A DNA stretch of 64,000 bases, from assembly GCA_903824045.1 (NCBI GenBank), contig CAIJVD010000027.1, positions 31,194 through 95,193 on the forward strand. The letters run 5' to 3'. Of the stretch, positions 36,894 through 47,122 are shown piece by piece (position 1 is the first letter of the stretch; every line of letters begins with the position of its first letter). Both the position numbers and the translations under genes were made by a program. The notes below the pieces were generated by a model that was not told where the DNA came from, did no database searches, and worked only from the letters and a program-made list of their open reading frames with translations. This stretch comes from an uncultured Chlorobiaceae bacterium. GTDB lineage: Bacteria > Bacteroidota > Chlorobiia > Chlorobiales > Chlorobiaceae.

Positions 36894-38051
36894 TCAGGCA
36901 AGAAGCTGCAAGCGCCGGCACGCCTCATCAAGAACGCTGTCATCCTTGGCAAAACAGAACCGGACCATCGATTCACCGCTGCCATCATGGTAAAACGCGC
37001 TGGCAGGTACGCTTGCTATACCGGTAGATCGGAGAATGTGCATCGCACGCTCTTTGCTTGTCTTTCCGGGAATTCGTGAGACATCGGCAAGCACATAGTA
37101 GGCTCCATCAGGAATACAGGGTTCAAGACCGGCCGCGGCAAGCGCCCCGCAGAAACGGTCCCTTTTGGCCTCATATTCAAGCGACAGAGCCCTGTAGTAC
37201 TCCTCGCCAAGCTCACGCAGCCCCCTGGCGACCCCTGCCTGCAAGGGCGCAGGAGCGCAGACGTAAACCAGGTCGTTGAAATGGCCGATCGATTGTGCCC
37301 AGCGAGCGGCACAGATGACATAACCAATACGCCACCCCGTCACACTGAAGGTCTTCGAAGCCCCTGAGACCGTAATGGTGCGCTCCTTCATTCCGGGAAG
37401 GGCGGCAAACGGAGTGTGCCGGTGTGCTCCATAGATAAAATGCTCATAAATCTCATCGGTAAAGACAATGAGATCATACCGCTCGGCGAAGGCGGCAACA
37501 ACCTCAAGTTCGCCTTTTGAAAAAACCTTTCCGGAGGGATTTGCCGGGGTATTGACGATGATGCCTCTTGTTCTTGGGGAGACGACCCGTTCAAGATCTT
37601 CCGGGGTGAACGACCACTCCGGGGCGTGGAGCGAGAGATAGACCGGCACAGCCCCGGATGCCTGGAGGGTGCTGATATGGTAGCCGTAAAAGGGTTCAAA
37701 AAGAATCACCTCATCCCCCGGATTGAGCAGAGCCTGGAAGGCGCAGTAGAGTGCTCCGGTCGCCCCTGCGCTCACAATGATTTCGGATTCGGGATCGGCG
37801 TGAATGGCGGTGCATCGAGACTGCTTCAGGGCAATTGCCTCGCGCAATTCGGGTAATCCCGCATAGTGTGTATAGGTATTGATGCCACTGTGCAGTGCTT
37901 CGGCCGCACCCTGCAGCACGATATCGGGCACGGGAGTATCACAAACGCCCTGGGAGAGATTGATGCCGCCAATGCGGCGGCACTCGTTCGACATGTTCCG
38001 GATTTCCGACTGAAGCACGCAGTTGTGCCGGTCGCTGAGGGTAAGTGCCAT
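36894..38051 (-). CDS. PLP-dependent aminotransferase, class I/II
   Basis: Fold-type I aminotransferase of 385 residues. The PLP lysine lies in VSGASKTFSVTGWRIGYV near residue 233. NTPANPSGKVFSK and FTDEIYEHFIYGAHRH are the cofactor-contacting segments, and FAKDDSVLDEACRRL closes the protein. It begins with RHNCVLQSEIRNMSNECRRIGGINLSQGVCDTPVPD, close to the methionine/kynurenine/glutamine transaminase group (YbdL-like) rather than AspC. The substrate is uncertain. It appears monocistronic. Confidence 0.9.
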   Translation of the reverse strand: MALTLSDRHNCVLQSEIRNMSNECRRIGGINLSQGVCDTPVPDIVLQGAAEALHSGINTYTHYAGLPELREAIALKQSRCTAIHADPESEIIVSAGATGALYCAFQALLNPGDEVILFEPFYGYHISTLQASGAVPVYLSLHAPEWSFTPEDLERVVSPRTRGIIVNTPANPSGKVFSKGELEVVAAFAERYDLIVFTDEIYEHFIYGAHRHTPFAALPGMKERTITVSGASKTFSVTGWRIGYVICAARWAQSIGHFNDLVYVCAPAPLQAGVARGLRELGEEYYRALSLEYEAKRDRFCGALAAAGLEPCIPDGAYYVLADVSRIPGKTSKERAMHILRSTGIASVPASAFYHDGSGESMVRFCFAKDDSVLDEACRRLQLLA

Positions 38052-38227
38052 AGAGTCATCTGTTTTGCTGCAAAAGTCCCCTGTTAGAGGATTGAGAGGC
38101 AGGCGGAAAAAAAATGGAATAGGCCACTCTCAATTCAGCAAATATAAGAAATTCAAGAAGGAGGGAGTGACTCTAATCCTCAGCAATGGGGCCGGTGGCA
38201 GAGATCGGGATGGGCGGGCGAAGTGCT

Positions 38228-38770
38228 TCAGGGCTGTGACAGCACGGGATAGCTATAGACAAAGACAATGGTGCCGATCTTTGCGTTCAGCCCCATGATG
38301 GGGACGACAAACATGCTTTTCCGCTCCTGAAGCCGGTAGGATAGTGTTTCCGTGACATTGAGGTTGATGTCGGGATAGCATAAGAGAAAGAAACGTCCCT
38401 GAAGCTTCCGGTCAGTCGAGACCCTGATGATTCCGGACGGAGTGACCAGCATGATGAGATCAAACCCCTTTTTTGAGATGAGCTGGCCGAAATACTCATC
38501 GATCTGCTCGTAGTTATCTTTCATAAGCTCCTTGCGCACTGCCCATGCAAAAGGGAGAGCGAAGAGCTTCAGGTCCTGGCGCTGCATGGCGACTGCGCTC
38601 GTACGGGCAAGTGCACTCTGGCGGAGGAGCTTCTGCTCACCCTGGTAGCGTACAAGGAGAATGCCGCCGGCAAGGGAGATCAGAAGGGCCGAAACAAGCA
38701 CAAAGAGAAGTTTCCTGAAAAATGACGGCCTCGTTCGGCTCTCTCCCATAAAATCATTGCTGTTCTTCAT
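38228..38770 (-). CDS. Membrane-anchored PDC-like sensor domain protein of unknown role
   Basis: A 180-residue protein with one N-terminal transmembrane helix (FFRKLLFVLVSALLISLAGGILL, about residues 17-40). The periplasmic part carries the pattern of single-Cache/PDC sensors: LKLFALPFAWAVRKELMKDNYEQIDEYFGQLISKKGFDLIMLVTPSGIIRVSTDRKLQG. It has no kinase, cyclase or methyl-acceptor domain. The ATG at 38770 is preceded by GGAGGTGAAGGT. The start lies just after the ybeY stop, so it is co-transcribed with hflX-ybeY. It may sense a ligand with a separate partner. Confidence 0.7.
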   Translation of the reverse strand: MKNSNDFMGESRTRPSFFRKLLFVLVSALLISLAGGILLVRYQGEQKLLRQSALARTSAVAMQRQDLKLFALPFAWAVRKELMKDNYEQIDEYFGQLISKKGFDLIMLVTPSGIIRVSTDRKLQGRFFLLCYPDINLNVTETLSYRLQERKSMFVVPIMGLNAKIGTIVFVYSYPVLSQP

Positions 38771-38774
38771 ACCT

Positions 38775-39188
38775 TCACCTCCCGATTCTGTTGAGATAAA
38801 AGCCCTCTTTTTCCTGCATCCGTTCGCGCTCTTTGGCAGTAGTATCATCATAACCGATGAGGTGGAGCGCGGAGTGCACGCTCACCCGGAGCAGCTCCTG
38901 AAGAAAATCCACCGAAAATCGGCGGGCATTCTGGCGCACCACATCGAGCGAGATATAAAACTCCCCCTCAGCTTTATGGTCGTTGCTGTAGCTGAAGGTG
39001 ATGGTATCGGTAGGATAGTCATGCTGCAGATACGCCCTGTTTATGCGCTGTATGAGTGCATTGCCGCAGTAGACAGCCGATATGGAGCCGACAGCAAACC
39101 CCTCGCTTTTGAGAACAAGGCGAACAGCATCACCAAGAAGCTTCACGGGAAGCTTGTTTCGGGTTGTGTTATGAATCTGCAGCGTCAT
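38775..39188 (-). CDS. ybeY: Endoribonuclease / rRNA maturation factor YbeY
   Basis: Metal-dependent RNase needed for 16S rRNA 3' processing and ribosome quality control. The zinc motif is VHSALHLIGYDDTTAKERERM, with His at the first two positions and Asp at the third, as in the related Bacteroidetes enzymes rather than the HxxxHxxxxxH of E. coli. DTITFSYSNDHKAEGEFYISLDVV is also typical. ATG 39188 gives 137 residues; an upstream in-frame ATG at 39221 would overlap hflX further. The gene overlaps the hflX end. Confidence 0.9.
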   Translation of the reverse strand: MTLQIHNTTRNKLPVKLLGDAVRLVLKSEGFAVGSISAVYCGNALIQRINRAYLQHDYPTDTITFSYSNDHKAEGEFYISLDVVRQNARRFSVDFLQELLRVSVHSALHLIGYDDTTAKERERMQEKEGFYLNRIGR

Positions 39189-40473
39189 ACTCGAGTGGTT
39201 CGGAGGATTGTACGAGCGCATCGATATGCTTGAGCTGGTTTTTGTGAACCCTGAAAGTCAGCTCAACATCCTCGTCCAGATAGCGCTTACCGGTAACCTC
39301 GGTATGCTCGTAAAGGTAGCCGATGAGCTTGTAGTTGGAGACGTGCGTCCGGAGTTTTCTCTCCTGGTAGTCGCGTGCGACATGACGGCTGACGATATCC
39401 TTCAGCGCGGAGATGTTGATTCCCCGGACTGCCGAGATAAAGAGTGCATCAGGATACTTCAGGCTGGCCTGGCGAAGCATCTCATGATCCTCAAGAAGAT
39501 CGATCTTGTTGAATACCTCGATAATGTTCTCATGCTCGACGCCTATCTCCTTGAGGGTCTGGCGCACCACCTGCATTTGCTCCTCAAAGCCGGGATGGCT
39601 GATATCGATGACATGAAGGAGAAAATCAGCCTGCAGCACCTCGTCAAGCGTGGACTTGAAGCTTTCGACAAGGTGATGGGGAAGCTTGCGGATAAAGCCG
39701 ACCGTATCGGAGAGGAGCACCAGCTTGTTGATCTTCAGCTCGAGACGGCGGGTTTTGGTGTCGAGGGTGGCAAAAAGCCTGTTTTCGGCAAACGCATCAG
39801 CTTCAGGACAGAGTGTGTTCATGAGGGTTGACTTTCCGGCATTGGTATAGCCGACAAGTGCCACTCTCGGCACTGTGACTCTGCCGCGCGTCTGGGTGTC
39901 GTGCTGGAGGAGAACCTCCCGGAGCTTCTTTTTCAGGAGGGAGATCCTGTTGCGCACAAGCCGACGGTCGGTCTCGATCTGCGTTTCACCCGGCCCCTTG
40001 CTGCCGATACCCCCCTTCTGCTTCGAAAGGTGGGTCCACTGCCCGGAGAGACGGGGCAGCATATATTCGAGCTGCGCAAGCTCCACCTGCATCTTTGCCT
40101 GGGAGGACTGGGCCCTTATGGCAAAGATCTGCAGGATAAGGCCGGTGCGGTCGATAACCTTGCATTCGAGGGCGCGCTCAAGGTTTCGGGCCTGGCCGGG
40201 GGTAAGATCATCATCAAAAATGACAATATCTATCACCTCATCCTTGACAAAAAGAGTCAGTTCATCGACCTTGCCCTTGCCGATGCAGAGGGCTGGATCG
40301 CGGAGCTTGCGCTCCTGAATAAAGCTCTCAACGACGTCCGCCCCGGCGGTATCGGCAAGAAAAGCAAGTTCACTGAGATATTCCTCTACAAGAGTACGGG
40401 GGATTTCGGGAGGGGAACAGATACCGATGAGAACGGCCTTTTCGCGTGTATTTTCGGGAACGATAGTATTCAA
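39169..40473 (-). CDS. hflX: GTPase HflX
   Basis: Ribosome-associated GTPase that splits stalled or heat-damaged ribosomes. The HflX N-terminal domain has ELAFLADTAGADVVESF and IGKGKVDELTLFVK; the middle has the arginine-rich linker GSKGPGETQIETDRRLVRNR. The G domain follows with GYTNAGKSTLMN (G1), SDTVGFIRKLPHHLVESFKSTLDEV (G3) and NKIDLL (G4). The 434-residue length is normal. It heads the operon with ybeY and the PDC-like gene and is divergent from crtB. Confidence 0.96.
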   Translation of the reverse strand: MNTIVPENTREKAVLIGICSPPEIPRTLVEEYLSELAFLADTAGADVVESFIQERKLRDPALCIGKGKVDELTLFVKDEVIDIVIFDDDLTPGQARNLERALECKVIDRTGLILQIFAIRAQSSQAKMQVELAQLEYMLPRLSGQWTHLSKQKGGIGSKGPGETQIETDRRLVRNRISLLKKKLREVLLQHDTQTRGRVTVPRVALVGYTNAGKSTLMNTLCPEADAFAENRLFATLDTKTRRLELKINKLVLLSDTVGFIRKLPHHLVESFKSTLDEVLQADFLLHVIDISHPGFEEQMQVVRQTLKEIGVEHENIIEVFNKIDLLEDHEMLRQASLKYPDALFISAVRGINISALKDIVSRHVARDYQERKLRTHVSNYKLIGYLYEHTEVTGKRYLDEDVELTFRVHKNQLKHIDALVQSSEPLEYDAADS

Positions 40474-40683
40474 CAGAGAGGATTATATTTTCGTAACCAT
40501 TTAAGTGATAAGGATCTGCAACAACTCTTGTTGCTATATTAGAACCATTGTTTTATCTTGACAACTCTTCATACCAACGGATTCAAGTCCTGAAAAGTTA
40601 CACATTTTTCGTTCACGGCACACCACGAAAAGGTGAAAAGAGCTGTGAAGAGGGGAACCTGCTCATAAAAGCACGCATGCCAG

Positions 40684-41616
40684 ATGAAATACAGCTATAA
40701 CGGAAAAACTTCCGTCAAGGATGCAGGTACCCCGATAACCGTCGAAAACGCCTATCAATACTGCCGCCAGATCGCCCGCCATCACGCAAAAACGTTCTAT
40801 CTTGCAAGCCTTTTTCTGCCTAAACATCAGCAGAAACCTATTTTTGCCATCTACGCCCTCTTGCGGACTGTCGACGACCTTGTTGACACGGCTGAAGACA
40901 AGCTCACCAACGGACTCATCACCCCGGAAGAGATCAAGAAGATGCTCGACGAGTGGAAGTCGAAGCTGCGGGCCTGCTATGCCGGCCAGACAGGAAACGA
41001 CCCGATCATGATCGCCTGGCATGACACGCTCAAAAGCCATACCATCCCCATAGAGCTCCCGCTGGACCTTATGGACGGCGTAGCCATGGATATAGAATTC
41101 AAGCCTTTCGAAACCTTTGAGGAGCTCTACGTCTACTGCTACAAGGTCGCTTCGGTTGTCGGGCTGATGACCTCCGAGATTTTCGGATACAGTGACCGCC
41201 AGGCGCTGCAGCATGCCATAGAGCTCGGCATTGCCATGCAGCTCACGAACATTCTTCGCGATATCGGAGAGGATGTCGACCGAGGAAGGATCTATCTTCC
41301 GCTCGAGGATCTCCGGAAGTTCGGCTACACCGAGAAAGAGTTCATGGAGAAACAGATAAACCGGAACTTCAGGGAGCTCATAAAGTTTCAGATCGATCGT
41401 GCAAGGAGCTACTACCGCTCAAGCGAAAAAGGGATTCCGATGCTGGAACGAAAGAGCCGTTTTGCCGTTGGCATCAGCAGCGTCAACTACAGCAACATCC
41501 TCAACACCATCGAAAAGAACGGCTACGATGTCTTCTCGAGACGGGCCTATCGCTCTCTCGGCCAGAAGCTTCGCACCATTCCCATCGTCCTCTATAAAAC
41601 AGCAATTACTTCCTGA
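40684..41616 (+). CDS. crtB: Phytoene synthase
   Basis: Condenses two geranylgeranyl diphosphates to phytoene, the first step of carotenoid (chlorobactene/isorenieratene) synthesis in green sulfur bacteria. The two aspartate-rich motifs are DDLVD near residue 64 ([15 protein letters not shown]) and [14 protein letters not shown] near residue 198 ([12 protein letters not shown]). [24 protein letters not shown] and the C-terminal [20 protein letters not shown] are typical. A hopanoid or squalene pathway homologue is the alternative, but the organism and sequence favour CrtB. lysS follows after 64 bases. Confidence 0.88.
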   Translation: MKYSYNGKTSVKDAGTPITVENAYQYCRQIARHHAKTFYLASLFLPKHQQKPIFAIYALLRTVDDLVDTAEDKLTNGLITPEEIKKMLDEWKSKLRACYAGQTGNDPIMIAWHDTLKSHTIPIELPLDLMDGVAMDIEFKPFETFEELYVYCYKVASVVGLMTSEIFGYSDRQALQHAIELGIAMQLTNILRDIGEDVDRGRIYLPLEDLRKFGYTEKEFMEKQINRNFRELIKFQIDRARSYYRSSEKGIPMLERKSRFAVGISSVNYSNILNTIEKNGYDVFSRRAYRSLGQKLRTIPIVLYKTAITS

Positions 41617-41680
41617 CAGTCAACTGGAAAAGAAATCATTACCGTTTCACTCACCTACTGAATTCAAGGTACACTCCATC

Positions 41681-43216
41681 ATGAGCAAGGATATCGAAAA
41701 CAACCAGCACTCTTCCGAAGAGGCCCCTCAGCTCTCACTGAACGACCAGATGCAGCGACGCCTTGAAGAGCGCCAGCACCTCCTCGACGCAGGAATAGCT
41801 CCCTACCCGTGCAGCTTTGATGTCACCCGGCACTCCCTGGAGATCATTGCCAACTTCCAGGAGGAGACAGCGGAGCCTGTATCGGTGGCAGGAAGAATCA
41901 TGACCATCAGAAAGATGGGAAAGGCCTCCTTCTTCCACATCCAGGACTCGAAGGGCAGGATACAGATCTACCTGAAAAAGGACGAGGTTGGCGAAGTGGC
42001 ATACGACACCTTCAAACTCCTCGACATTGGCGATTTCGTCGGCGTCAGAGGGTTTACCTTCAAGACAAGGACAGGGGAAATCTCGGTCCACGCCGAAGAG
42101 TTCACCCTGCTCACCAAATCCCTTCGACCGATTCCGGTTGCCAAGGAGAAAGAGGTTGACGGTCAGAAGGTGATCTTCGACGCCTTCAGCGACCGTGAAC
42201 TCCGCTACCGCCAGCGCTATGTCGATCTTATTGTCAACCCTGAGGTGCGCCAGACCTTCATCAAGCGAAGCGCCATCGTCTCGTTCATGCGGCGCTTCTT
42301 TACCGAGAGCGGATGGCTTGAGGTTGAAACCCCGATTCTTCAGCCCATCTACGGAGGTGCTGCAGCAAGGCCCTTCACGACGCACCACAACGCGCTCGAC
42401 ATGCAGCTCTACCTGCGCATTGCTAACGAGCTCTACCTCAAGCGACTGATCGTCGGAGGCTTCGACGGCGTTTTCGAGTTTGCCAAGGACTTCCGCAACG
42501 AAGGGATCGACCGATTTCACAACCCCGAGTTCACCCAGGTTGAGCTCTACGTTGCCTACAAGGATTACAACTGGATGATGGAGCTTGTGGAGAACCTGTT
42601 TTACAAGACCGCGCTTGAGGTCAACAAAAGCGATGTCACCCTCTTTCTCGGCAATGAAATCAGCCTCAAGCCTCCCTTCAAGCGCCTGAGCATTATTGAC
42701 TCAATCGCCGAATATACTGGCATGGATATTCGCGGGAAATCGGAAGCGGAGCTTCGCAATATCGCTAAGGATCTCGGCCTTGAGCTCGACCCTAAAATCA
42801 GCAGCGGAAAGATCATCGACGAGATTTTCGGAGAGTTCGTAGAGCCGAAACTGATCCAGCCGACCTTCATCACCGACTATCCGACCGAAATGTCGCCGCT
42901 GGCCAAGGAGCACCGCTCAGAGCCCGGCATCGTGGAACGCTTTGAGCTTATTGCCGGAGGCAAGGAGGTCTGCAACTCCTTCTCGGAACTCAACGACCCG
43001 GTTATACAGCGCGAGAGGCTCGAAAGCCAGGCCCGCCTGCGCCAGCGCGGGGACGAAGAGGCGATGATTGTCGATGAGGACTTCCTGCGCGCCCTCGAAT
43101 ACGGCATGCCGCCATGCGCCGGACTCGGCATCGGCATCGACCGCCTGGTCATGCTGCTGACCGGCCAGGACTCAATTAGAGATGTGATATTCTTCCCGCA
43201 CATGAAGCCGGAGTAA
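41681..43216 (+). CDS. lysS: Lysyl-tRNA synthetase, class II
   Basis: Charges tRNA-Lys. An N-terminal OB-fold anticodon-binding domain ([35 protein letters not shown]) precedes the class II core. Motif 1 is [22 protein letters not shown], motif 2 [26 protein letters not shown], and motif 3 [16 protein letters not shown]. The ATG at 41681 gives 511 residues, the usual length. The same frame is open far upstream into crtB, but that part is the shadow of crtB and is left out. Confidence 0.97.
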   Translation: MSKDIENNQHSSEEAPQLSLNDQMQRRLEERQHLLDAGIAPYPCSFDVTRHSLEIIANFQEETAEPVSVAGRIMTIRKMGKASFFHIQDSKGRIQIYLKKDEVGEVAYDTFKLLDIGDFVGVRGFTFKTRTGEISVHAEEFTLLTKSLRPIPVAKEKEVDGQKVIFDAFSDRELRYRQRYVDLIVNPEVRQTFIKRSAIVSFMRRFFTESGWLEVETPILQPIYGGAAARPFTTHHNALDMQLYLRIANELYLKRLIVGGFDGVFEFAKDFRNEGIDRFHNPEFTQVELYVAYKDYNWMMELVENLFYKTALEVNKSDVTLFLGNEISLKPPFKRLSIIDSIAEYTGMDIRGKSEAELRNIAKDLGLELDPKISSGKIIDEIFGEFVEPKLIQPTFITDYPTEMSPLAKEHRSEPGIVERFELIAGGKEVCNSFSELNDPVIQRERLESQARLRQRGDEEAMIVDEDFLRALEYGMPPCAGLGIGIDRLVMLLTGQDSIRDVIFFPHMKPE

Positions 43217-43253
43217 AGAAGAGCGCTGGTGGAGGGAAGATCGCTCTTCTCTC

Positions 43254-44267
43254 CTACTCCTGGATCTTGTAGTACTCCCGGTACCAGGCAACAAACCTTC
43301 TGATCCCCTCCTGCACGGGGGTTTCGGGCTTGTAGTGCACGTCCTGCATGAGCTGGTCGACATCGGCGTAGGTGTCCGGGACGTCGCCCGGCTGCAACGG
43401 GAGATACTCCTTCTCGGCACTCCGGCCGAGCTGGCCTTCCAGCGCTTCGATATACTCCATCAGATTCACCGGGCTGCTGTTGCCGATATTGTAGACCCGC
43501 CAGGGAGCGCGGCTTGTTCCGGGGTCCGGCTTGAGTCCCGACCAGTCGGGATTGGGCTGGGCAACGTGATCCAGCGTCCTCACAATCCCCTCGGTAATGT
43601 CGTCGATGAAGGTAAAATCCCTGCGATGCTTCCCGTAGTTGAAGACCTTTATCGGGAGGTTGTTGACGATCGCATCGGTAAAGAGAAAGAGCGCCATATC
43701 GGGCCGTCCCCAGGGGCCATAGACCGTAAAGAAGCGAAGACCGGTCGTTGGCAGATTATACAGATGGCTGTAGGTATGCGCCATCAGCTCATTGGCCTTC
43801 TTGCTGGCCGCATAGAGAGAGAGCGGATGATCGACATTGTCATGCACCGAAAAGGGCATGGTCTCATTGGCGCCGTATACCGAACTCGATGAGGCGTAGA
43901 CAAGGTGCTTGACGCCGTTATGGCGACACCCCTCGAGAATGTTGAGGAAGCCGAGAATATTGCTCTCAATGTAGGCATGGGGATTGGTGAGAGAGTACCG
44001 GACACCTGCCTGGGCGGCAAGATTAACGACCCGTTCAAACTCTCCCGACCCGAACAGCTCCTCCATCGCACCCCGGTCGGAGATATCGGCCTTGACAAAC
44101 CGGAACCCTTTGCGTCCGAGAAGCATCGAGAGCCGCGATTCCTTGAGCGTGACATCATAGTAGTCATTCATGTTGTCGACCCCGGTCACCTGGTCTCCCC
44201 TGTCAAGAAGCTGCTTGCATACATGGAAGCCTATAAATCCGGCCGCGCCGGTCACCAGTATATTCAT
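43254..44267 (-). CDS. NAD-dependent epimerase, UDP-glucuronate 4-epimerase type
   Basis: Short-chain dehydrogenase family sugar-nucleotide epimerase. The NAD-binding [11 protein letters not shown] motif starts at residue 7, then [17 protein letters not shown], typical of UDP-glucuronate 4-epimerases. The catalytic Ser/Tyr/Lys lie in YASSSSVYG and [30 protein letters not shown] and [21 protein letters not shown] strongly recall the CapI/GAE group making UDP-galacturonate for surface polysaccharides. At 337 residues it is full length. It is isolated from other polysaccharide genes, though the GT9-like genes lie 23 kb away. Confidence 0.9.
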   Translation of the reverse strand: MNILVTGAAGFIGFHVCKQLLDRGDQVTGVDNMNDYYDVTLKESRLSMLLGRKGFRFVKADISDRGAMEELFGSGEFERVVNLAAQAGVRYSLTNPHAYIESNILGFLNILEGCRHNGVKHLVYASSSSVYGANETMPFSVHDNVDHPLSLYAASKKANELMAHTYSHLYNLPTTGLRFFTVYGPWGRPDMALFLFTDAIVNNLPIKVFNYGKHRRDFTFIDDITEGIVRTLDHVAQPNPDWSGLKPDPGTSRAPWRVYNIGNSSPVNLMEYIEALEGQLGRSAEKEYLPLQPGDVPDTYADVDQLMQDVHYKPETPVQEGIRRFVAWYREYYKIQE

Positions 44268-44533
44268 TGCTTACTGTAGTTAAAGCGTTTTTGAGGAAGC
44301 GCGCTCTCCCCTCGGAGGGTTCTATCTCCCTGTAATAAAAACATTTCCACACCCTCCACAAAACCCGGAACGATCTGAATGCAGATGAATGAGAGAGATT
44401 GAAAAGCTTACTTCTTCATAATTGTAACTTTTTTAGGTTATCCATGCTATTTTCCATAAATATTTAAGTATATATCGGTAAGGAAGGGGGGCTCTGTGAA
44501 GTCCGCCTCAGCAATCATGAAGAACCACCTGTT

Positions 44534-45982
44534 ATGAGCCGCTTTTTCGAGAGATATGAAGCAGACCCCGCGAGCTTTTTCGACGAGGTTATCTCAAAAG
44601 AGGGTGTGCCGAGGGCGCATTACGACAAACTCCTTCACCGTTTCGCCCAGTTCACCACAGAGGACATCAGGGCTCGACGCCAGATCGTCAACATCTTCTT
44701 CCGCAATCAGGGCATAACCTTTACCGTCTACGGTGTCGAAGAGGGTATTGAGCGGATCTTCCCTTTTGACCTCATTCCCCGTGTGGTTCCTGCCCATGAA
44801 TGGCAGACCATTGAAAAGGGGCTTGCCCAAAGGGTCACTGCTCTGAACGAGTTTCTCAAAGACATCTATCACACCCAGAAAATCCTCAAGGACAAGGTTG
44901 TGCCGGCAGACCTGGTACTTGGCAGCAAGCATTTCTGCCGTGAGTTTGTCGGGGTCAATCCTCCGCAGGGCATCTACATTCACGTCACCGGAAGCGACAT
45001 CATCCGGGACGGCAGCGGCAACTATCTGGTACTCGAGGACAACCTGCGCACTCCGAGCGGAGTCTCCTACATGCTGCAGAACCGGCAAGCGATGAAACGC
45101 GCCTTCCCCGTGCTTTTCGAAAAGTACAAGATCCGCCCGATCGAAAACTATCCTCAGGAGCTGCTCCGCACCCTTCAGGAGATCAGCCCCGTATCCCGAA
45201 AAGAGCCGAATGTCGTCGTGCTCACTCCCGGCATCTACAACTCCGCCTACTTTGAGCACAGCTTTCTTGCCCGTCAGATGGGCGTGGAGCTGACCGAAGG
45301 CAAGGATCTGGTCGTCAACAACAACAAGGTCTACACCCGCACCACGCGAGGCCTCGAACGGGTCGACGTCATCTACCGCAGGGTGGACGATGCCTACCTT
45401 GACCCGCTTGTGTTCAGACCCGACTCCAAGCTCGGCGTAGCCGGACTCATCAACGCCTACCGAAAAGGCAATGTGGCGCTTGCAAACGCCATCGGCACCG
45501 GCGTGGTTGACGACAAGGTCATCTACAGCTTTGTGCCGGACATCATCAAATACTATCTCGGCGAAGATCCGATTTTAGAGAATGTGCCAACCTGGCTGCC
45601 CAGCAAACCGGCACATATGAAATACATCCTCGAGAACCTTGGTTCGCTCGTCGTCAAAGCGGCCAATGAGTCGGGCGGCTACGGAATGCTTGTAGGACCT
45701 GAGTCAACGATTGCCGAACAGGAGAAGTTTGCTGAACTGATTGTGGCCAATCCCCGCAACTATATTGCCCAGCCCACCATTTCGCTCTCGCGTCATCCAA
45801 GCTTTTTCAACGACACGGAACTCTATGGATGCCATATTGACCTTCGCCCCTATGTATTGTACGGCAAAACCATTACTATAGTGCCTGGCGGACTGACACG
45901 GGTGGCTCTCAAGAAGGGCTCTCTGGTAGTCAACTCCTCTCAGGGTGGAGGAAGCAAGGACACCTGGGTTGTCGACGAATAA
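44534..45982 (+). CDS. Circularly permuted ATP-grasp protein
   Basis: A 482-residue member of the circularly permuted ATP-grasp family (PF04174). Signature parts are [91 protein letters not shown] and the C-terminal [27 protein letters not shown]. Such enzymes are predicted to form amide or peptide-like bonds; the substrate is unproven. It heads a three-gene operon with an alpha-E protein and a transglutaminase-like protein, a combination seen widely in bacteria and proposed from comparative genomics to be a peptide modification or ligation system. Preceded by 266 bases of divergent regulatory region. Confidence 0.92.
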   Translation: MSRFFERYEADPASFFDEVISKEGVPRAHYDKLLHRFAQFTTEDIRARRQIVNIFFRNQGITFTVYGVEEGIERIFPFDLIPRVVPAHEWQTIEKGLAQRVTALNEFLKDIYHTQKILKDKVVPADLVLGSKHFCREFVGVNPPQGIYIHVTGSDIIRDGSGNYLVLEDNLRTPSGVSYMLQNRQAMKRAFPVLFEKYKIRPIENYPQELLRTLQEISPVSRKEPNVVVLTPGIYNSAYFEHSFLARQMGVELTEGKDLVVNNNKVYTRTTRGLERVDVIYRRVDDAYLDPLVFRPDSKLGVAGLINAYRKGNVALANAIGTGVVDDKVIYSFVPDIIKYYLGEDPILENVPTWLPSKPAHMKYILENLGSLVVKAANESGGYGMLVGPESTIAEQEKFAELIVANPRNYIAQPTISLSRHPSFFNDTELYGCHIDLRPYVLYGKTITIVPGGLTRVALKKGSLVVNSSQGGGSKDTWVVDE

Positions 45983-46004
45983 CCATTAATAGCCCCATTA
46001 GCGT

Positions 46005-47099
46005 ATGTTAAGCCGCGTTGCCGAATCCCTCTTCTGGATGAGCCGATATTTTGAAAGGGCCGAGAACACAGCCAGGTTTCTTGACGTAAATTTCAACCTG
46101 CTGCTCGACCTCAACAACATCACCCATGCAGAGAATCCGAACTACTGGATAGCACTGATACTCGTCACCAGCGACAGGGACCGGTTCAACGAACTCTACC
46201 AGGAGTACACCGCCTACACCGTCACCGACTATCTGGTCTTCAACAAGGAGAACCCCAACTCTATCACCTCCTGCATTGGCCTGGCAAGAGAGAATGCGCG
46301 CAGCATCATCGAGAGCATCTCGAGCGAGATGTGGGAGCAGGTCAACAACCTCTACCACTATCTGCAGAGCGTCACCCCCCAGCTGGTGCAAAACGACCCC
46401 TACACCTTCTACAAGGAGATCAAAAACGCCTCCCACCTCTTTCAGGGGATCACCGACAACACCTTCTCGCATAACGAGGGGTGGGATTTCATACAGATCG
46501 CCAAGTACCTTGAACGGACCGACAACATCGCCCGGCTGATCGACGTAAAATACCACATGCTTCTGCCGGAGCTGAAAAGCCCTCACCCGCTCTCTGAAGA
46601 GCCTATGGACGTTGTCGAAGGGTCGGTCGACATCATCCAGTGGATGGCCGTCCTGAAAAGCTGCAGTGCGCTCGAAGCCTTCCGGAAGGTCTATCTCTCG
46701 AGGATTGACCCTGACAACATTCTCCGTTTTCTCATCCTCGACAGGACCTTCCCGCGCAGCATCAATTTTTCGGTCTGCGCCGCCGAAGATGCGCTCTGGA
46801 GAATATCGGGCAGCTCCCGTCACCGCTATGTGAACAATGCGGACCGTCTCATCGGAAAGATGGAGGCAGAGCTCAGCTATACCTCCATCGAGGACATCTA
46901 CTCAAAAGGGTTGCACCGCTACCTCGAAGAGCTTGAGCAGCGGCTTGTCAAAATCGGCGAACAGGTGCATCTGACCTATTTCGCCTACCACACTCCTGAA
47001 ATCGAGTCTGCCGATATTGATGCGGCACTTCCCTTTACCGGTATTTCCGGAGGAAGAGCAAACTGGAGCCAGGCACAGCAGCATCAGCAGCAGCAATAA
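46005..47099 (+). CDS. Alpha-E domain protein (DUF403)
   Basis: An all-helical protein of 364 residues matching the alpha-E (DUF403) family. It begins MLSRVAESLFWMSRYFERAENTARFLDVN, and contains ARENARSIIESISSEMWEQVNNLYHYL and WDFIQIAKYLERTDNIARLIDVKYH. Conserved Glu and Arg residues in repeated RxxExxAR motifs suggest an active site or binding groove. The C-terminus ends in a glutamine/histidine run (QAQQHQQQQ). It starts 22 bases after the ATP-grasp gene, so the two are co-expressed and probably work together. Confidence 0.92.
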   Translation: MLSRVAESLFWMSRYFERAENTARFLDVNFNLLLDLNNITHAENPNYWIALILVTSDRDRFNELYQEYTAYTVTDYLVFNKENPNSITSCIGLARENARSIIESISSEMWEQVNNLYHYLQSVTPQLVQNDPYTFYKEIKNASHLFQGITDNTFSHNEGWDFIQIAKYLERTDNIARLIDVKYHMLLPELKSPHPLSEEPMDVVEGSVDIIQWMAVLKSCSALEAFRKVYLSRIDPDNILRFLILDRTFPRSINFSVCAAEDALWRISGSSRHRYVNNADRLIGKMEAELSYTSIEDIYSKGLHRYLEELEQRLVKIGEQVHLTYFAYHTPEIESADIDAALPFTGISGGRANWSQAQQHQQQQ

Positions 47100-47122
47100 C
47101 CGGATGTAAATCTCAAAACAGA

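Noticed and set aside
41399..41680. Upstream extension of the lysS frame into crtB
   Set aside because: It overlaps the end of crtB out of frame; LysS homology begins after ATG 41681.
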